Of a stretch of DNA of 64,000 bases, positions 51,333 to 64,000 are shown piece after piece. The translations under genes and the position numbers were made by a program. This DNA comes from Callipepla californica brunnescens (Eukaryota; Chordata; Aves; Galliformes; Odontophoridae), in NCBI GenBank assembly GCA_023055505.1, contig JALIRH010000045.1, positions 1,240,001 through 1,304,000 on the forward strand, written 5' to 3'. Within the stretch, counting starts at the first letter, position 1. Every line of letters starts with the position of its first letter. The notes below the pieces were generated by a model that had not been told where the DNA came from, did no database searches, and was given only the letters and a program-made list of their open reading frames with translations.

Positions 51333-54300
51333 AGGAAAACATGTACTAGGAGCTGAATGCTTGCTGGAGAGCAGGCTCACTTCACCACAATTGAAATAAC
51401 TCCAGCAGTTAACTGTTTAATTGTTTTGAGTTATTGTTGTGATCAACTATTTAGCTGGCTCTGCAGCTAATCAGTGGCATCTATGATTACTTTGAATTGC
51501 AAACCGATTCTCAAGTGATTATCTTGCTGGACATCACGGGAGGAGGTAATGGTGAAGCTGGAATTGGGGGAAAGCAGAGAGACATCCACTGAATGACACT
51601 GAGAGTGACTGAGTAATACTGAAAAGTCATCACAATTAAGAGCATGTGAGCTGCTGATGGCACAGCAAAGGAGGACAAATTGCTAGCTGCAGTGAAGGTG
51701 TGGAGGTGAAGTTTAGCCCTTTATACTGCAATTACATTTGGGAGTGGAGATGCTTTTTGCAGTTGCGTCATTTATATTTAAACTTCTGTGCATCTGAACT
51801 GGAACATTCGCATAATCGAAGTGAAAGGGTCTGGCCCAGTTTTGAGCAGATCGAGCATTACTGGAAGTGGAGATGTGGTATGTAGGAGGTTTGAAATCCA
51901 GACAAACAGGATGGAACAAGGCCAGCTCTACCCTGCGAGGAAATGTGCACTAGAATCACTTCGAAGAAAAAAGGCATCCATCCTTTTTAGAAGATCCTGA
52001 ATTTTCCTTCTGCTAACATCAGCTGCTGCCTCCACGTTTGCTTTTAAAATACCTGATCAAGAATTCTCTGTGCTTGCTCCTGTCATACAAAGCATGAGTC
52101 AGCTGTGTACCCAGAGCCTGGGCAGGGCCCTGGGGTTGTGCTCAGCACTGTAAAACTTCTTCAATCCGTGAGTGGTGTCGGGGTGCTTTATTAAAGCTCC
52201 AGCTCCTGGGCTCACACAAGCAAACGAGAACTGAGTTGTGACAGATGCAAACGTGACTGGATGTAGGTGGACCACTTCCTCCTCGCTGACTCGAAGGATG
52301 TTTTTTCAGAGCTATTGTTTCAGGAGGAGAGTACAGCATAGTTTCCAGTTAGGTCACAATGTGGTGTGGGAGAAGACAGCAAACATCTAAACTGAAGATT
52401 TTACTCTCTTGCAAATATTTAGTTATTCGGAATTGAAACAGAAAGAGACAAATCCTCATTCTGCCAGGTTAGCTCTTAGAAGGAAGGGAACATCTTTTGT
52501 TGTGTTGTAATGATGAGGTCTGAATTTCATCTCTGTGTGCTCCAGATCAGTCAGCAGTAGAGAGCAAAGTGGCAGGGGAGAGTTCTCCACGTGCTGAACT
52601 TCCCACAAGCATCTCCTCTGCCTGCAGAGCCGCTCTGTGCTTCCCATGTGCCTCGCCAGCTTCCACCACAGAACCCAGTTCACAGAAGACAGTAAACTAA
52701 AAGAGTCTCTGAGTGAATGCTGTATGCTTTTTCTTTTAAACTCCTGCCTTCACATCCAATACTGCAATGCAAAAGATCGGCTTTTATGGCAAACAGCATC
52801 ACTTAAATACTGTAACAATGGGCAAAGAAAAAGAAGCACGACAAACACTAACTCCTAAATCACCACCAGGTAGGATGGGAAGCACAAAGCAGAGGTACAG
52901 TGCTCAGCCCTTCATTGGTGTTTCAATGGAAATTCTTCTTCAGGGAAGACAAGCTAGCTGCCTTTGCAGCCTCATCTTTCAAAGCTCTTTTTTCATCTAC
53001 TGGGATAGCCCTGTTTTTTTTCCTTATGAGCTGGCAATATCTTGGCTTTTTCTACCCTGGAGGTGTTGGTCTTGTTTGCCAATTAAAGACAGGAAACAAT
53101 TTTAGTTGGGCGGGAGGGAGGAAGGGAAACTGAAGGAGCATTAGATAGGTAAAGGGAAATAAATGGTTGCTGGAAGCCTTTGCCAGGTTCAGAACATCAC
53201 CTTGCCAGGGCACCTAACCCAAAGAATTTAAAGATCTGCAAGAAGCAGGGAGAACGGAGCTCAAATGACTGAGGCATACTGGAGCATAAAAAATGGCCAC
53301 TTGGGAAGCAGATGAAAACAAGGTGGTTAAAAGAACGAGTCTGAGAAAAGCCCCCAGGATAAGACCTCTGATGTATTGAATCGTATTTAATAAAGCTTCT
53401 GTGTGACTTGTCTTCAATTGTACTCGTATCATTACATTCTTGGAGTCCCTGTATTCCCTAACACCCCCAAAGACAAGCAGATTTTGAAACAGAAGGAAGC
53501 TATTTTCTCTCCAAATATCAGTTGTTTTATAATTCACTACCCAGCACTGCTGTGTTTAAGCTTCATCTCAGATAATTATGAAAAAAAGAAAGTCACAGAA
53601 AAAAGGCCAAAAATACAACTGCAGAAGTCCTCAGGGTGATGTTATTTGGAACAGGAGTTGCCTGGCTCCTATCACTGAAGAATCTCTTATGGGAAAGAAA
53701 ACATAATCACTGCAGTATTGAATTGCACTGAAAGATTTATAATCTAATTTAAAAGTATAGGGTTTTTTTTGTTGTCGTTAATTACAATAAACAGAAAGTT
53801 CACTACACTCCAGCTTCCAAAGAAATAGCATACTGTAGACGGGGGATAAAGCACTGGTTTCATTCACTCACAGGGCAGAAGTTAACCAGAGAGATGCCAA
53901 GAGCTGAGAACAAAAACGCTGTCCCTCTGCCAGCAAACGGTCCCTCAATGTGAACAAGACACACGCCAAAGAGGTGCTTCCTTTGAGTAGAAGAAATTCC
54001 TGCTTCCTGGATGGCACTCTGCCATTGTGGAGCACCGTGCAGGGCGGTGGCTTTCTTTGTAAGGTGAAATGAAGACACCAACAAAGATCAGTCGGGCTAA
54101 CGTCACAATCCTCTGAGTTTACACCCAGAATCTGCGATGTCAGACCGTGACTGTCTGCATGGTGAGCTGAGCAGGGTGCTCAGTCCAGGTGCCCTCCTTT
54201 CACCTGGTTCTTGCAGTCTTCTGCCATAGTATCACATCTCCCAAAGTCTCTGAAGTCATCCAGTCCTCATGCTCCTCCAGTTTAGGAGGAGGGCTTTTGT

Positions 54301-57300
54301 GATGGCTTTAAGTGGTTGCTGTTAGTGCCTCGGAACAGGCACAAAGTCCAGAACCAGGAGTTCAGTCCATTGCCTGAACTAACCGAAGAGGTATTCAAGG
54401 GCAAGGACTATCTCTAGGTTTGAGTGTTCCAAGCAATGCTTACGTGTATGAATAAGACAAAACTTTTGTAAGGAAACAGATCCATTTCAATGCCTTATCT
54501 TCTCAGAATTCTTCCAAATTAACTCAGGCACCTCAGCACTGCATCCTACCACTGCCTCTGTCTGCAAGCAAGCTGCTTCAAGCGTGTTTCTGTATGCGAA
54601 CTCTAGCTCTTCCCTGCAGTGCAGAGTAATCCTCCTACCTAGATTAAATATCTTAATTTACTTATTCACATACACCCTGATGCTGTCTGTTAACAGAACG
54701 TTTTTCTCTGACCATGAATATACAGTGAAAAAATGGCACTGGCCTCTAGCTTCAGTCTGATTGCAAAGATTTACAAGCTGTTTCATTCGGGAACTTGCAT
54801 GCTCCAGCATCGGGATGCTTGGCAACGATTCACTACTAAGGGAACCTGCAATTTGTCATGGACTTTTGTTGTTGACTTGTGCAATTTGCTGATTATATCT
54901 GCAAATCACAATTTAAAGTTTAATCTGATCGAGGGGATGCACTCCATACGACACGCTCTGGTGAAAATCAAGGAAGCCTTTGAAGTAATTCAGTGAAACA
55001 ATAAGGAAAAATAAAAGATATCAATCAGATGTTAAAAAAATAAAACCTCTCTTAAAAGTCGAAATACCGCTTATCGAAATTAATTCAGTTCCCTTAGGAA
55101 ACAGCAGAACATCGTGCCTGGAACCTAGATAGTCAGAATCATTGCTGGGTTGAAGATTGGGGGTGTTATTCATTTCTCTCTGAAGTTCTTACAGGGAAAT
55201 TATCATCCGAATTTTCCCACTGGGAAACAAAATCCCACTTGAAATGTCAATGACAAAAGCACAGAGAAAGCACAGACCCATCCTCCGTATTTTTTGCAGT
55301 TTGTTGCCAGCTGGAACACAGCACTGAATGCTAACAAGTGGTTGCTTAGCTTGCTTTCAGGCCACCACGTCCAGCTGGGTTTCCACTGGATGAAACCTGG
55401 AGCAGGAGAGGACTGTACCCTTTATCCGACCTGGAGTTCACAGATGTGGACTCTCCATTGGCTTCTTGGCTCTTTTTTTTCCCCTTCTCCCATTCATTTT
55501 AGGACAGAACTGGCACCATTCCCAGGACCACAAACTGCACCAGCTGCATGGCTAAGGACAGGAGATGGGAAAAGTGGTGAGGGCAGAAGCCTCCCCTTCC
55601 TCTGAAAGGGGAAGGATTCATTTCTCTCTCCCCTGAGAGAACCCTAAGTCTGCGTTTGCCCTGAGCTGAAAACACTCAGCAGCAATTGCAAGTGTTATTT
55701 CTCACACTTTCACTACTCAATACCAGTCAGAACGTGCAGATTAGGAAGTGAAAGTATTGTTTCTTAAAAAGGAAATCAACATCCTACATCTCCTTCAAAA
55801 ATAACATTAACTCAACTCTCCTAATAAATGAAGATGAAACATGACATCTTCTTTCTCTGGGAGATACAATTGCTGTCTTTCTTCCCAGTATTTCTACTCG
55901 ATGTCAGAATTCGCACAAAACGTTTTCTAAATATTTTCATTCTGTTTGCAGTAAAACTCCACTTTTCAATTAGCATAAATGCACTGCAGCAGAAAGGGCT
56001 CCCACCAGAGACTACGAAGGGAGGATCCACCAAAAGTCTCAGTATCCACAGAAAACAGAATCAAAATAATCTGACACCACCATTCTTTGAGTACCATTTT
56101 CTTGGCCAACCTGACACCTTAAGCAGATTTCTGAGCAGACAGAGGGAGGTTTCATGTTGAAAAATCAGGTATTCTTCAGCTCTGCACAGGGTCTATAACA
56201 GGCATCCACAGGAAGACTTCGGATCACACAATGTCAGAGCTTTGCTTTAAAATCCAGCTTTGGCAGAGGTGTGCACAATGATGCTTAAGGCTCTGTGCAC
56301 CTGTCCTTCACTTCTTCTCTACAGCAAACAGCTCTGACTGTGTTAGTGTGGTAAATATCTCACAAGTACAAAGAAGTCAGGCAATACCACGAATGGGGCT
56401 TAAATGAATTAAACTTCTGCCTCGCAAGATCCGTTTTAGCAGCACATTTTCTACCTTTATTCAAAGCACTTTCAGCTCTTTGAAACTATATTAAATAGGA
56501 CCAAGTTGGATGTGGCTGTACTGTAGGAAGAGGTCATTCTAACTGCCACAAGAACAAGCAGATATTCCCTTTTTCTGAATCAATGCTGGATCGACATTAT
56601 GACATGGAGCTAAAAGGTACTGTGCTATTCCAGACACTGCTGCTCAGACAATGCAGAAAAGCAAGGTCTGCTTTGTTTTCGTTTGTTATGGCCTGTGGCA
56701 GCACCTGTATGAACTCTGGGATTAAACCTGCTCAAATTCTGTCATAGCTAATCAGATTATGTTTATTAATCTGTCCAACACAAGAGTAAAAATAGGATGT
56801 AACTGTATAATAATGGTAACAAATGGAAGCTAGGGGGTTACTGAGGCTGCTGGACTGAGACAGCCTCAGGCTCTGCAGCTGAGTGTCACTGCCAAGGAGC
56901 ACTGTTTCCCCAAATCCTCAGCCACACAGATGGGGAATAAAGATACTGAATAAGACAGACAGCATTTTAATTGGCAGTACTGATGATTAAGTGGAAGAAG
57001 CTGATGAGGTACCATAATCAAATCACCTCTTTTACAGTATATCCCAGATAAACAGCTCAGACTTGCAAGTGAACAAAGTAAACCAGGAAACATTCTGCTA
57101 AAAAAGCCAAACTGAAAAAAACATTTACAGGAAAAAAAAAAAAAAAGTTTTCCTTAACGATTTTATAAAAGACTTAAAGTCAATTAAAATCGTGTTGGTA
57201 AATCCTGCTTCAGCCCATTTCCTCATATGGCCCTTCTGTGCTGTTCCCTCCCAGGGCAGTAGTGCTGGCATGCAAACAAAATAACCACCCAAAATTCACA

Positions 57301-57589
57301 ATGAGTGAGGACCAGTCAGCCAAAGCACAGCTGTCTGTGTAATTCTGTGCAACTTCTAAAATCCCAGCCTGCTCCAGAAATCTACTGAACGTGCTGTGTG
57401 TCCAGGATTGGCTCACCATAAGCGTGCTAAACGGGTGAACAGGCCGTTTCACACTTCTCTGTGGTGTGACACTTGCTGTCCCTTCTGCTGAACAGCTGCT
57501 TCACAACCCTTCAGAATTCACTGCATTAGAAGACTGCTTAATTCGGCCCCACTGTCCAGCTCGTCAGGAATTAGAAAGGTCAGCAGTTA
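51333..57589. other. Intergenic or intronic DNA, no recognised gene
   Basis: Single-copy AT-rich sequence. An 87-codon frame at 54733-54996 starts with ATG in a good context (AAAAAATGG) but shows no family motif. Contains a poly(A) tract at 57132-57146. Confidence 0.55.
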
Positions 57590-58122
57590 TGAGGGCTGCA
57601 CCGAAAGTAGTGCCTCTTATTTTTACACCTTGGCCCATGACATCAGAGGATGTCAGCAGTAGAGGTCAAGCCTCCCCACAAGTATTCCATTACATTTTGC
57701 TGCTGTGTGACAGATGGCAGCGGAGGGCTGGGCTGACACAATGGCATCTTACATGGAAGTGTGAATGGAGTAAAGGTGTGGAAATCAATTCCTCCATGCA
57801 GCAAAAAAAATGCACCCACTGACCTTCATCGACACTTGCTGAATTCTGATGGAGACCAAACAGTGGATGTGAGCACAGTGAAGCAGTGCGTGGTACAGTG
57901 CCTACAGCAACAGTGGGTCACTTCTACTGGCATAGATCTCGGCAAGTGCAGCATGCAGGCTCTTGCTCGTCGATGGTGATAATGTGTAGCTAATGGCAGT
58001 GGCTATGTTGCAAAATAGCGTCTTGTAGCTAGGATTTGCTCTATCAGAAAGTGCATTTGTGCTCTTTGTAGCTGTTGTAGTTTCCATAGAAATAAGGAGG
58101 ACGCATTACTTTCAGAGTGACC
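57590..58122 (+). mobile_element. Mariner (Galluhop-type) DNA transposon, internally deleted
   Basis: Flanked by TA on both sides (57588-57589 and 58123-58124), as in Tc1/mariner insertion. The left end contains GGCTGCACCGAAAGTAGTGC, and the reverse complement of the right end reads GGTCACTCTGAAAGTAATGC, an imperfect terminal inverted repeat. The left half encodes a decayed transposase N-terminus, with TDLHRHLLNSDGDQTVDVST readable in the frame 57761-57979. The right half matches the 3' end of the chicken mariner as I know it (TTTGTAGCTGTTGTAGTTTC). At 533 bp it is under half of a full element, so most of the transposase, including the catalytic DDD region, is missing. Non-autonomous and inactive. 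Confidence 0.88.
57761..57979 (+). pseudogene. Mariner transposase N-terminal remnant
   Basis: A frame of 73 codons inside the transposon aligns with the N-terminal helix-turn-helix part of mariner transposases (DLHRHLLN...DQTVDVSTVKQCVVQC). The deletion junction replaces the rest of the protein; earlier codons are in other frames. Not functional. Confidence 0.75.
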
Positions 58123-58549
58123 TACATCTTTTTTTAAAAACCTGATCCCTATCACACTGCAGGTCAGGGCTGACAGATGGATACTTTCAAGACTCTTTGA
58201 AACCTGGTGGAAAATGTCAGTGGGCATAACGTCATCTGCACTATAGATGTAGGAGCTGACCTAGCACAGGAGAGAGTTGGTTCAATGAGACATACCTGGA
58301 AGCTGGATGTAACTCAGACTTTTCAGATGGCCGCTGGGCAGAGGGGAGCCAAAATCAGTATTTCCTTAGATCAGAATTTATTTATCAGAAGAAAGGCTTT
58401 TGCTGTAATCATGAGCTGACATGAAAGCTTGAATATATGAATTTAGGATAAAAGCACTTAATTCTCGAGTAAATTTCATCCCATTGAGTCACAAAGAAAA
58501 CAGGACACTTCCCCTGTTTAATTCTTGTTGATGAGATGGGCTTCTTTAT
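58123..58549. other. Short unique stretch between transposon and CR1
   Basis: About 430 bp with no recognised feature. Confidence 0.5.
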
Positions 58550-58935
58550 ACACAAAGTATACCTTATCCAAACTTATGCAAAGCATCTGACACTGTCCTA
58601 CATAGCATCCTTGTCTCTAAATTGGAGAGGCATGGAGGTGGTGGATGGACCACTCAGTGAATAAAGAACTGGCTGCACGTTTGCACTCTATAAAGCAGCC
58701 CAATGTGCAGGTGGAGATCAGCAACGAGTGGTGACCCATTGGGGTCTGCATTAGGACACCACTACTTAAAATTCAGTCAGTGATATGGACAGCAGGATTG
58801 AGTGCAAACAGGTTTGCCAACATCAGGACTTTCAGCAACCTGATTTAATGGAAGAGGTCTCTGCCCAAGGCAGGGGGCTGGAACTAGGTAATGACTGAGG
58901 TCCCTTCCAACCCAAACCATACTATGATTCTGCTA
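58550..58935 (+). mobile_element. CR1 LINE fragment with internal deletion
   Basis: Starts inside the reverse transcriptase region (GACACTGTCCTACATAGCAT, then AATAAAGAACTGGCTGCACG and TGGTGACCCATTGGGGTCTG) and reaches GTTTGCCAACATCAGGAC near 58828. There it jumps to the extreme 3' end (GGGGCTGGAACTAGGTAATG, GGTCCCTTCCAACCCAAACC, ATGATTCTG). Several hundred bases of RT and 3' region are therefore missing. No usable reading frame remains. Confidence 0.87.
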
Positions 58936-59574
58936 GTCTGATTCCCAGCATTTCCCATGATCCCAGCTCTTGCTTTCAGCGTGTTTCATGGTTTCCCACT
59001 GGTAACAACAACCATAAAGTAAGAAACAGGCAGAAGTCAAGCCTGTCCTGCAAATTTATCAATACACAAATTCATGTGTAGAGGAACAATAAAACCTTCT
59101 ATCCTATTTTTAAGATTTCTTAGAAATAAGCAACTTCACCAGAGGGGCTTCAAGAAAGTCATTCTGCAGAAAAATATCATGAAAAATCACTGCCTTGGAA
59201 CTATATACTTTTTCTGTCATGAAAAACACCATATTATATTTGAGAATACCCACAAATCATTCAGCATTAGGAGGTGGGTAGAACCAGTGGGTACAGAAAC
59301 TTTGGAAAGAGTCACGTGCTTATTCCCAGACTTAACATTTACTGACATATAGACCTAATTTTCTTAAGCCTCTCAGCATCCAAACAAAGGCACAATACAT
59401 CTGGAACCAGGAGGTCTGGTTAGCCAGAGGCTTCAGATGATTCAGATATTTTCTGTTTTCAAAAAGCAATTGCAAACAAAAAAAAATCTCTTCCCCCACA
59501 TGCATCATTGTATTTGTACATGCAGATGATGTGAATTTTGCTTCTTAAGAACAGAAGACAACAGGCAAAAAAGG

Positions 59575-59717
59575 GCACTGTGTGCGTACTTCAGAGAACT
59601 GCTGATCCGATCACAAACTGCTGACCTGTCTCTCTGGACAGCTGGTTAACTGTCCAACAGGGGGCTACAGGACCAGAGGTCCCTTCCAACCCCTACAATA
59701 CTGTGATTCTGTGATTA
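59575..59717 (+). mobile_element. CR1 LINE extreme 3' fragment
   Basis: Ends with GAGGTCCCTTCCAACCCCTA then ACTGTGATTCTGTGATT, the CR1 3' terminus with its terminal 8-mer repeat. The left boundary is uncertain because the upstream match is weak. Confidence 0.72.
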
Positions 59718-62700
59718 ACATCAACAGCAGCTCACCAGCTAACTATACACCAAGATTGACCTGTATTTTTATTTGCACAGTCCAAATTCATGAGTTCAAG
59801 TGTTTCTGGCCCCTTTGTTCCCTCTTCACTTGGGCTGATCTGTGCAGCCTTCCTCCTCATCAGCTGGTCTCTGCCAGCACCCTGCTCCTTGCTTCTCTGC
59901 ACCGCGGGCAACCAGTAATTCCTCTGTGTGGGGCTCTTGGCTGGACACGGCTCTCAGAACTATCACCAGCTGCTGAGGTATGCTAGCAGAAAATGTCTCC
60001 ATCAACACCTGGATGCTGAGACACCACACACCCCAGCTATGCACAAGGACTTAACATGTTCTCATCATCAGCCTCAGAGCTGTCACGCCACAGGAGATAT
60101 CAAAAAATCTTAAAGAAAAAAGGACATGATGTAAATGCAATGGCAGATGCCAGTCCCACCTCAGATCTGCTAGCAACAACAAAACTGTCTTTTCTTTAAT
60201 TTCAACTTTCCTTGATAAAGACACAAGAACTGACAATCACTCTGAGGTTTCATTGTTTTTTTTAAACCTCAGCTTATTTCCCTTGCCTTTATCCTTTTTT
60301 ACTTCCCCACCTTTAAGTAGCACTGCATTAGCACATCTTAAAAAGTCTAAAGATGTTTTTCTGGGTTAAGCTGTCTGGTTACCTCGTGTATTTTAGCCAG
60401 CTCAGGTGAGAAACAGCAAAGAAAAAAAAAAAAGAAAAGCACTTTTCATATTTACAGTCTCTTTCACTGTATTAAGCTCAGGTTCTTAACAGAGCTTTCT
60501 TTCACCCAGCTTTCACAGAAGCAAGTCCTCACATATTTCATGTGTATTTTTCTCGAGCATCAGAAAATCACTAATTTTTCAAGTCGTACTGCTTTGATGA
60601 GCAAAACTGTACAAAACCAACCAGAAATACAATCATTTTACACAGGGGACCTCAAACCTTCCAGCGCTTATTTATTTATTTTTTTATTAGCGCTCAGAAA
60701 AACAAAACCTTCTGTTTAAGTGTAAATTAATTGGCAGAACTCCTTTCAGTGCTCTTCAGCTCTCTGTGTAGCTCTCAGCTGGTAATGTACACTCTACATC
60801 CTTCAGACTTTTTTACTGCCTTTCATCTGAACACCTCAAAGCGCTTTGCAAAAGGCTAATTAATAAGTTTCAGCATAGCTCTCGGGGAGGCAGGTAAACT
60901 TGACAAGTAGAAGTGTTAACATTCTCGCAGAAACCAACAGAGATAAATCCCCTAGACGTCTCAGGCAGCTGTGAGACCCGTAAGAGTTTTTGTGCTCTTT
61001 GGTTTAATGCTGTGTGTTTGACCTTCCTCTGTGGAATGCAGAGCGAGGGCAACTGAACTCGACACTCAGGTCTTCGCAGTTGTTTTTGTCTCTGCTTGAA
61101 ACATCTGCCTTGAGTGATTCCCAAAGAGCCAGGCACTGACTGAGCAAACACACAAAATAAGTGATTTTCTCAAGCCAAACAAAAATCCCCCAGTTATCTG
61201 AAAAATGTGAAGACAAGAATAGGTTCTCTGACTTCTGCAGAACTTCCAGCCAACAGTTCCACTTGTTTTCTTTGCTACTGAAGTGTGTTTTCTCTACAGC
61301 ACGTTGATATAGGAACTCAAAATAGCAAAAGAAAAAAATCAGCGTGCTTTTTTCAAAGACTATCAACAACTGAGTTTGATCAGTAAGGTGGGATCCATCA
61401 AACAGGGCTGTGTGATGTGACTCACTGAACTCAGAGATAGACTCCATGTGAAAATGACTCTGAGCTGCACTGACTACACAGGCATTGGATGGTCACCCAG
61501 AAGCCCCCTTAGCACACAGTCAAATGAAAGTAAAGCTGTTTATTTACAAAATCTCTATACAGAGTTTCAAGTGTCAGAGAGAAGAACGGGCAAGTAAGTA
61601 TATCTGTGCATTAGAAGTGCCTGTTTATATGGAATTATCTCCCTTCTCATTATCCACCTGACAGCAGCTTGGATATTAATCTAACCTTGTAGCTACCATT
61701 CCAGTTTGTGATACAAGCCCACATCCTTGGGCTGCATTCTCAGAAGATGACCTAAGAAGAAAATGTTCAATACCCAACATTCTCCTTATGGAAATGCTGC
61801 CCAGAAGTAAAACGGCCAAAAGCTCAAAGACTGTGGACCCAACAATCAAGATACAAAGGCTGCATCTCCCATTACACGGATGCATCTTCCCTGTTCCATG
61901 AACCAAATACAAGAGATGGACCACCTTTACGTAACTCTACACCTGGCACAGGTTCCTTTTTCCATGACTGTGCACAGCCCATCTTTTCTTCCAAAACGCC
62001 AAGTTTAATTTCACACCTGAAAATCTGCTTGAACATAAAACAGACATTGGATGAATCCAAGCACGTGGTCTCAGAAGCCCACCTAGCTGGTTACCAGCCT
62101 AGAACAGGAGGCCCTAGCTTACAGCTGCTGACATCTATTTGGAAATGCACTATAGTGAGAATGTACCTGGTGGCTGCAAACAGCCTGCAGACAGAGCTGA
62201 ATCTGAGCACAACAATCCCTTGGTGTGCCTTCACCAACGGGACTTCCAGTCAGCATCCCAGCGCTGTAACTCCACAGCTCCAAGTGAGCTAGGTCTGTCT
62301 CATGACCCAGCAGTTTGCTCTGGTTTTGACGTACAAGGTTCCTTCCGTCCCCTCCCACCTCCAAACTGTTTTTGGATTCAAACCTCACTACCATTGTGCC
62401 CTTTGCACTAGTTGCTGTTTCTGCGTTCTCACTGAAATCAGTTCATCAAAGCCCTCACTGGTTTAATCCAAATGGGGAGTGACAGCTCAGAGTCTGTTGA
62501 GGAAGCGGGGTTGTCATCTCTGAGCAGTTTGGCTTGCTGACAATGCCATGGGCTAGAAGACGCTCCTGTCACTTTGAATGATCATCATCCATGCTCCACG
62601 GATGCAGAAGCTATTCACAAGAGATGACCCTTAAAGCCTTGGTGTGGCAGGAGACATTCCTCCAGTTGTTGAATGCATGAAGTCACTTTTGAGAAACAAC

Positions 62701-64000
62701 ATGGCACAGTGCAAAATAGCCTCACACATGCATGCGTGTCCTCCCACACACACCCAGGATCTCAGATGTGAAGAGGCACTGCAGCTACGAATGCCATGAA
62801 CAGCTGCCTGCCTTGCTGCTTGCTGCCTCCCCTTTAAAGGATGCAGATCCTTCCCCTGAAGGTTAGTTATAAATCACACTAATGTCTTCTTCCTGGAGGG
62901 ACTGCAAATGAAAAAAAATGCACGCTATTATCCATCATTTAAAGAATAGCTGTTGTGTTTGTGGGTTGTTCCAGTGCTCAGATGTATGCCCTGACATCCA
63001 CACTTCCAGTGGACGGGCATCAATAACATCGCATTATGTAATTAATTCCTGACTGTCTCTTCCCACTGTTGGAGAGAAACCAGCATCTGTTTCCTCAGAT
63101 CCCACAGCCAGAATGCAAGAACTGTGGTTCTGAAGTAAACCTCTTCAAACAGTGGGATTTCTTTCCTGAAATGTGAAGCTTTCCACGTTCTCTCCAATCT
63201 CAGTGCAGGACAGGTTCCGTGCAAATGCTCTAAATTATGCATGGTTTGTTTCCTCCTACACAGAGAACGCGGACACCGTATGATAAAGCCAAAACATGTT
63301 CTCATCATTTCCCAAAGCAGCTGACAAATGTCAACATCGTGCCATGAAACACAGATATGGTGTTTTCTCTCACAGAAAATTGCCCCAATGGAATATTTTT
63401 TTGCACATCTTCCCACAAACCTCTGTTTCTGCTAGGCAACCTGAGGAAAGAAAAGCTTCCCCTCTCTGGAGCTACAATGTCTCCCCCCCGAATGAACAGA
63501 TGAAAGCCAAGAGAACTCTTAATATGAAGATCTTGCCAGGACTAGGCTTAGTGTTTCTCATTGGGAAAAAAAGAAAAAAGAATTTAACTTTTCCTTATTA
63601 TTATCTACAGAGAAAAAACAAGTCTCATGCTAGGCTTCAGATTGGAAGATGTGCTTGAGATCTATGAGTGACTTCTGTTGAGATGTGCTGGAAGATGGAG
63701 CCAGATATCCTGAAATTGCAAACAAGGAAGTTGTCATTCTAGACATACCAGGACATTCATTTTTTCAGAGCACCAAAACCTTTCATAACACGTGCCAAGA
63801 CCTAGAAATTTACTTCTTGATTCTATCACCTCCTCCTTAATTGCACATCCAGAACCTGCTTTCAGGACTGTTGGATTTGGAAGTGCCTGTTTCCACATCT
63901 TTCTGAGGTAGATGCCTTACTAATGGAATCTCAAGCAAGATAAGGTGAATCCCTTCCCCACATTCAAATTCCAGCAGAAAACCATTTAATGAGCAGGTGA
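59718..64000. other. Intergenic or intronic DNA, no recognised gene
   Basis: Single-copy AT-rich sequence to the window end. Open frames up to about 147 codons on the minus strand (61004-61447) and 120 on the plus strand (63296-63658) overlap frames on the other strand and show no motif. A poly(A)-rich run lies at 60420-60436. Confidence 0.55.

Noticed and set aside
13511..64000. tRNA, rRNA, snRNA genes or CRISPR arrays
   Set aside because: No cloverleaf, internal promoter boxes, conserved snRNA starts or spaced direct repeats were seen; a covariance-model scan would be needed to exclude small RNAs.

Overview
The window looks like nuclear DNA from a bird, most likely a galliform such as chicken. 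The evidence is a set of CR1 LINE fragments with the bird-type 3' end, a deletion derivative of a mariner element that I recognise as chicken Galluhop type, and a solo retroviral LTR. Gene density is very low outside the first 10 kb, and the one recognised gene has a eukaryotic layout: TATA-like box, 5'-UTR intron with GT/AG ends, Kozak ATG and AATAAA signal.

Positions 1-10326 are a head-to-tail tandem array of a unit of about 3.2 kb. The window opens inside a unit (copy A, 3' part only) and continues through three full units (B 688-3883, C 3884-7131, D 7132-10326). Homology stops abruptly at 10326. Each full unit carries one plus-strand gene for a 308-residue C3HC4 RING-finger protein. The RING, the segment just after it and a central helical region resemble TOPORS, a nuclear ubiquitin/SUMO E3 ligase, while the C-terminal third is Pro/Ala/Ser-rich and ends in an arginine-rich tail. 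Copies B, C and D are nearly identical and intact. Copy A has lost the arginine tail, largely through CpG-type transitions. Only copy D has a canonical TATAAAT box. The 3'-UTRs alternate between two types (A and C against B and D), which points to a two-unit higher-order repeat or to gene conversion.

Positions 10327-64000 are AT-richer, mostly single-copy DNA in which I recognise no protein-coding gene or RNA gene. It holds a CR1 3' segment with recognisable reverse-transcriptase sequence (12690-13510), three smaller CR1 pieces (26545-26797, 58550-58935, 59575-59717), a solo LTR with a 6-bp target-site duplication (32777-33178), a mariner deletion derivative flanked by TA (57590-58122), several simple repeats and one perfect short hairpin.

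The main candidate for an under-described system is the tandem TOPORS-like RING gene family. Identifications rest on reading the sequence and on family knowledge; no database search was possible.
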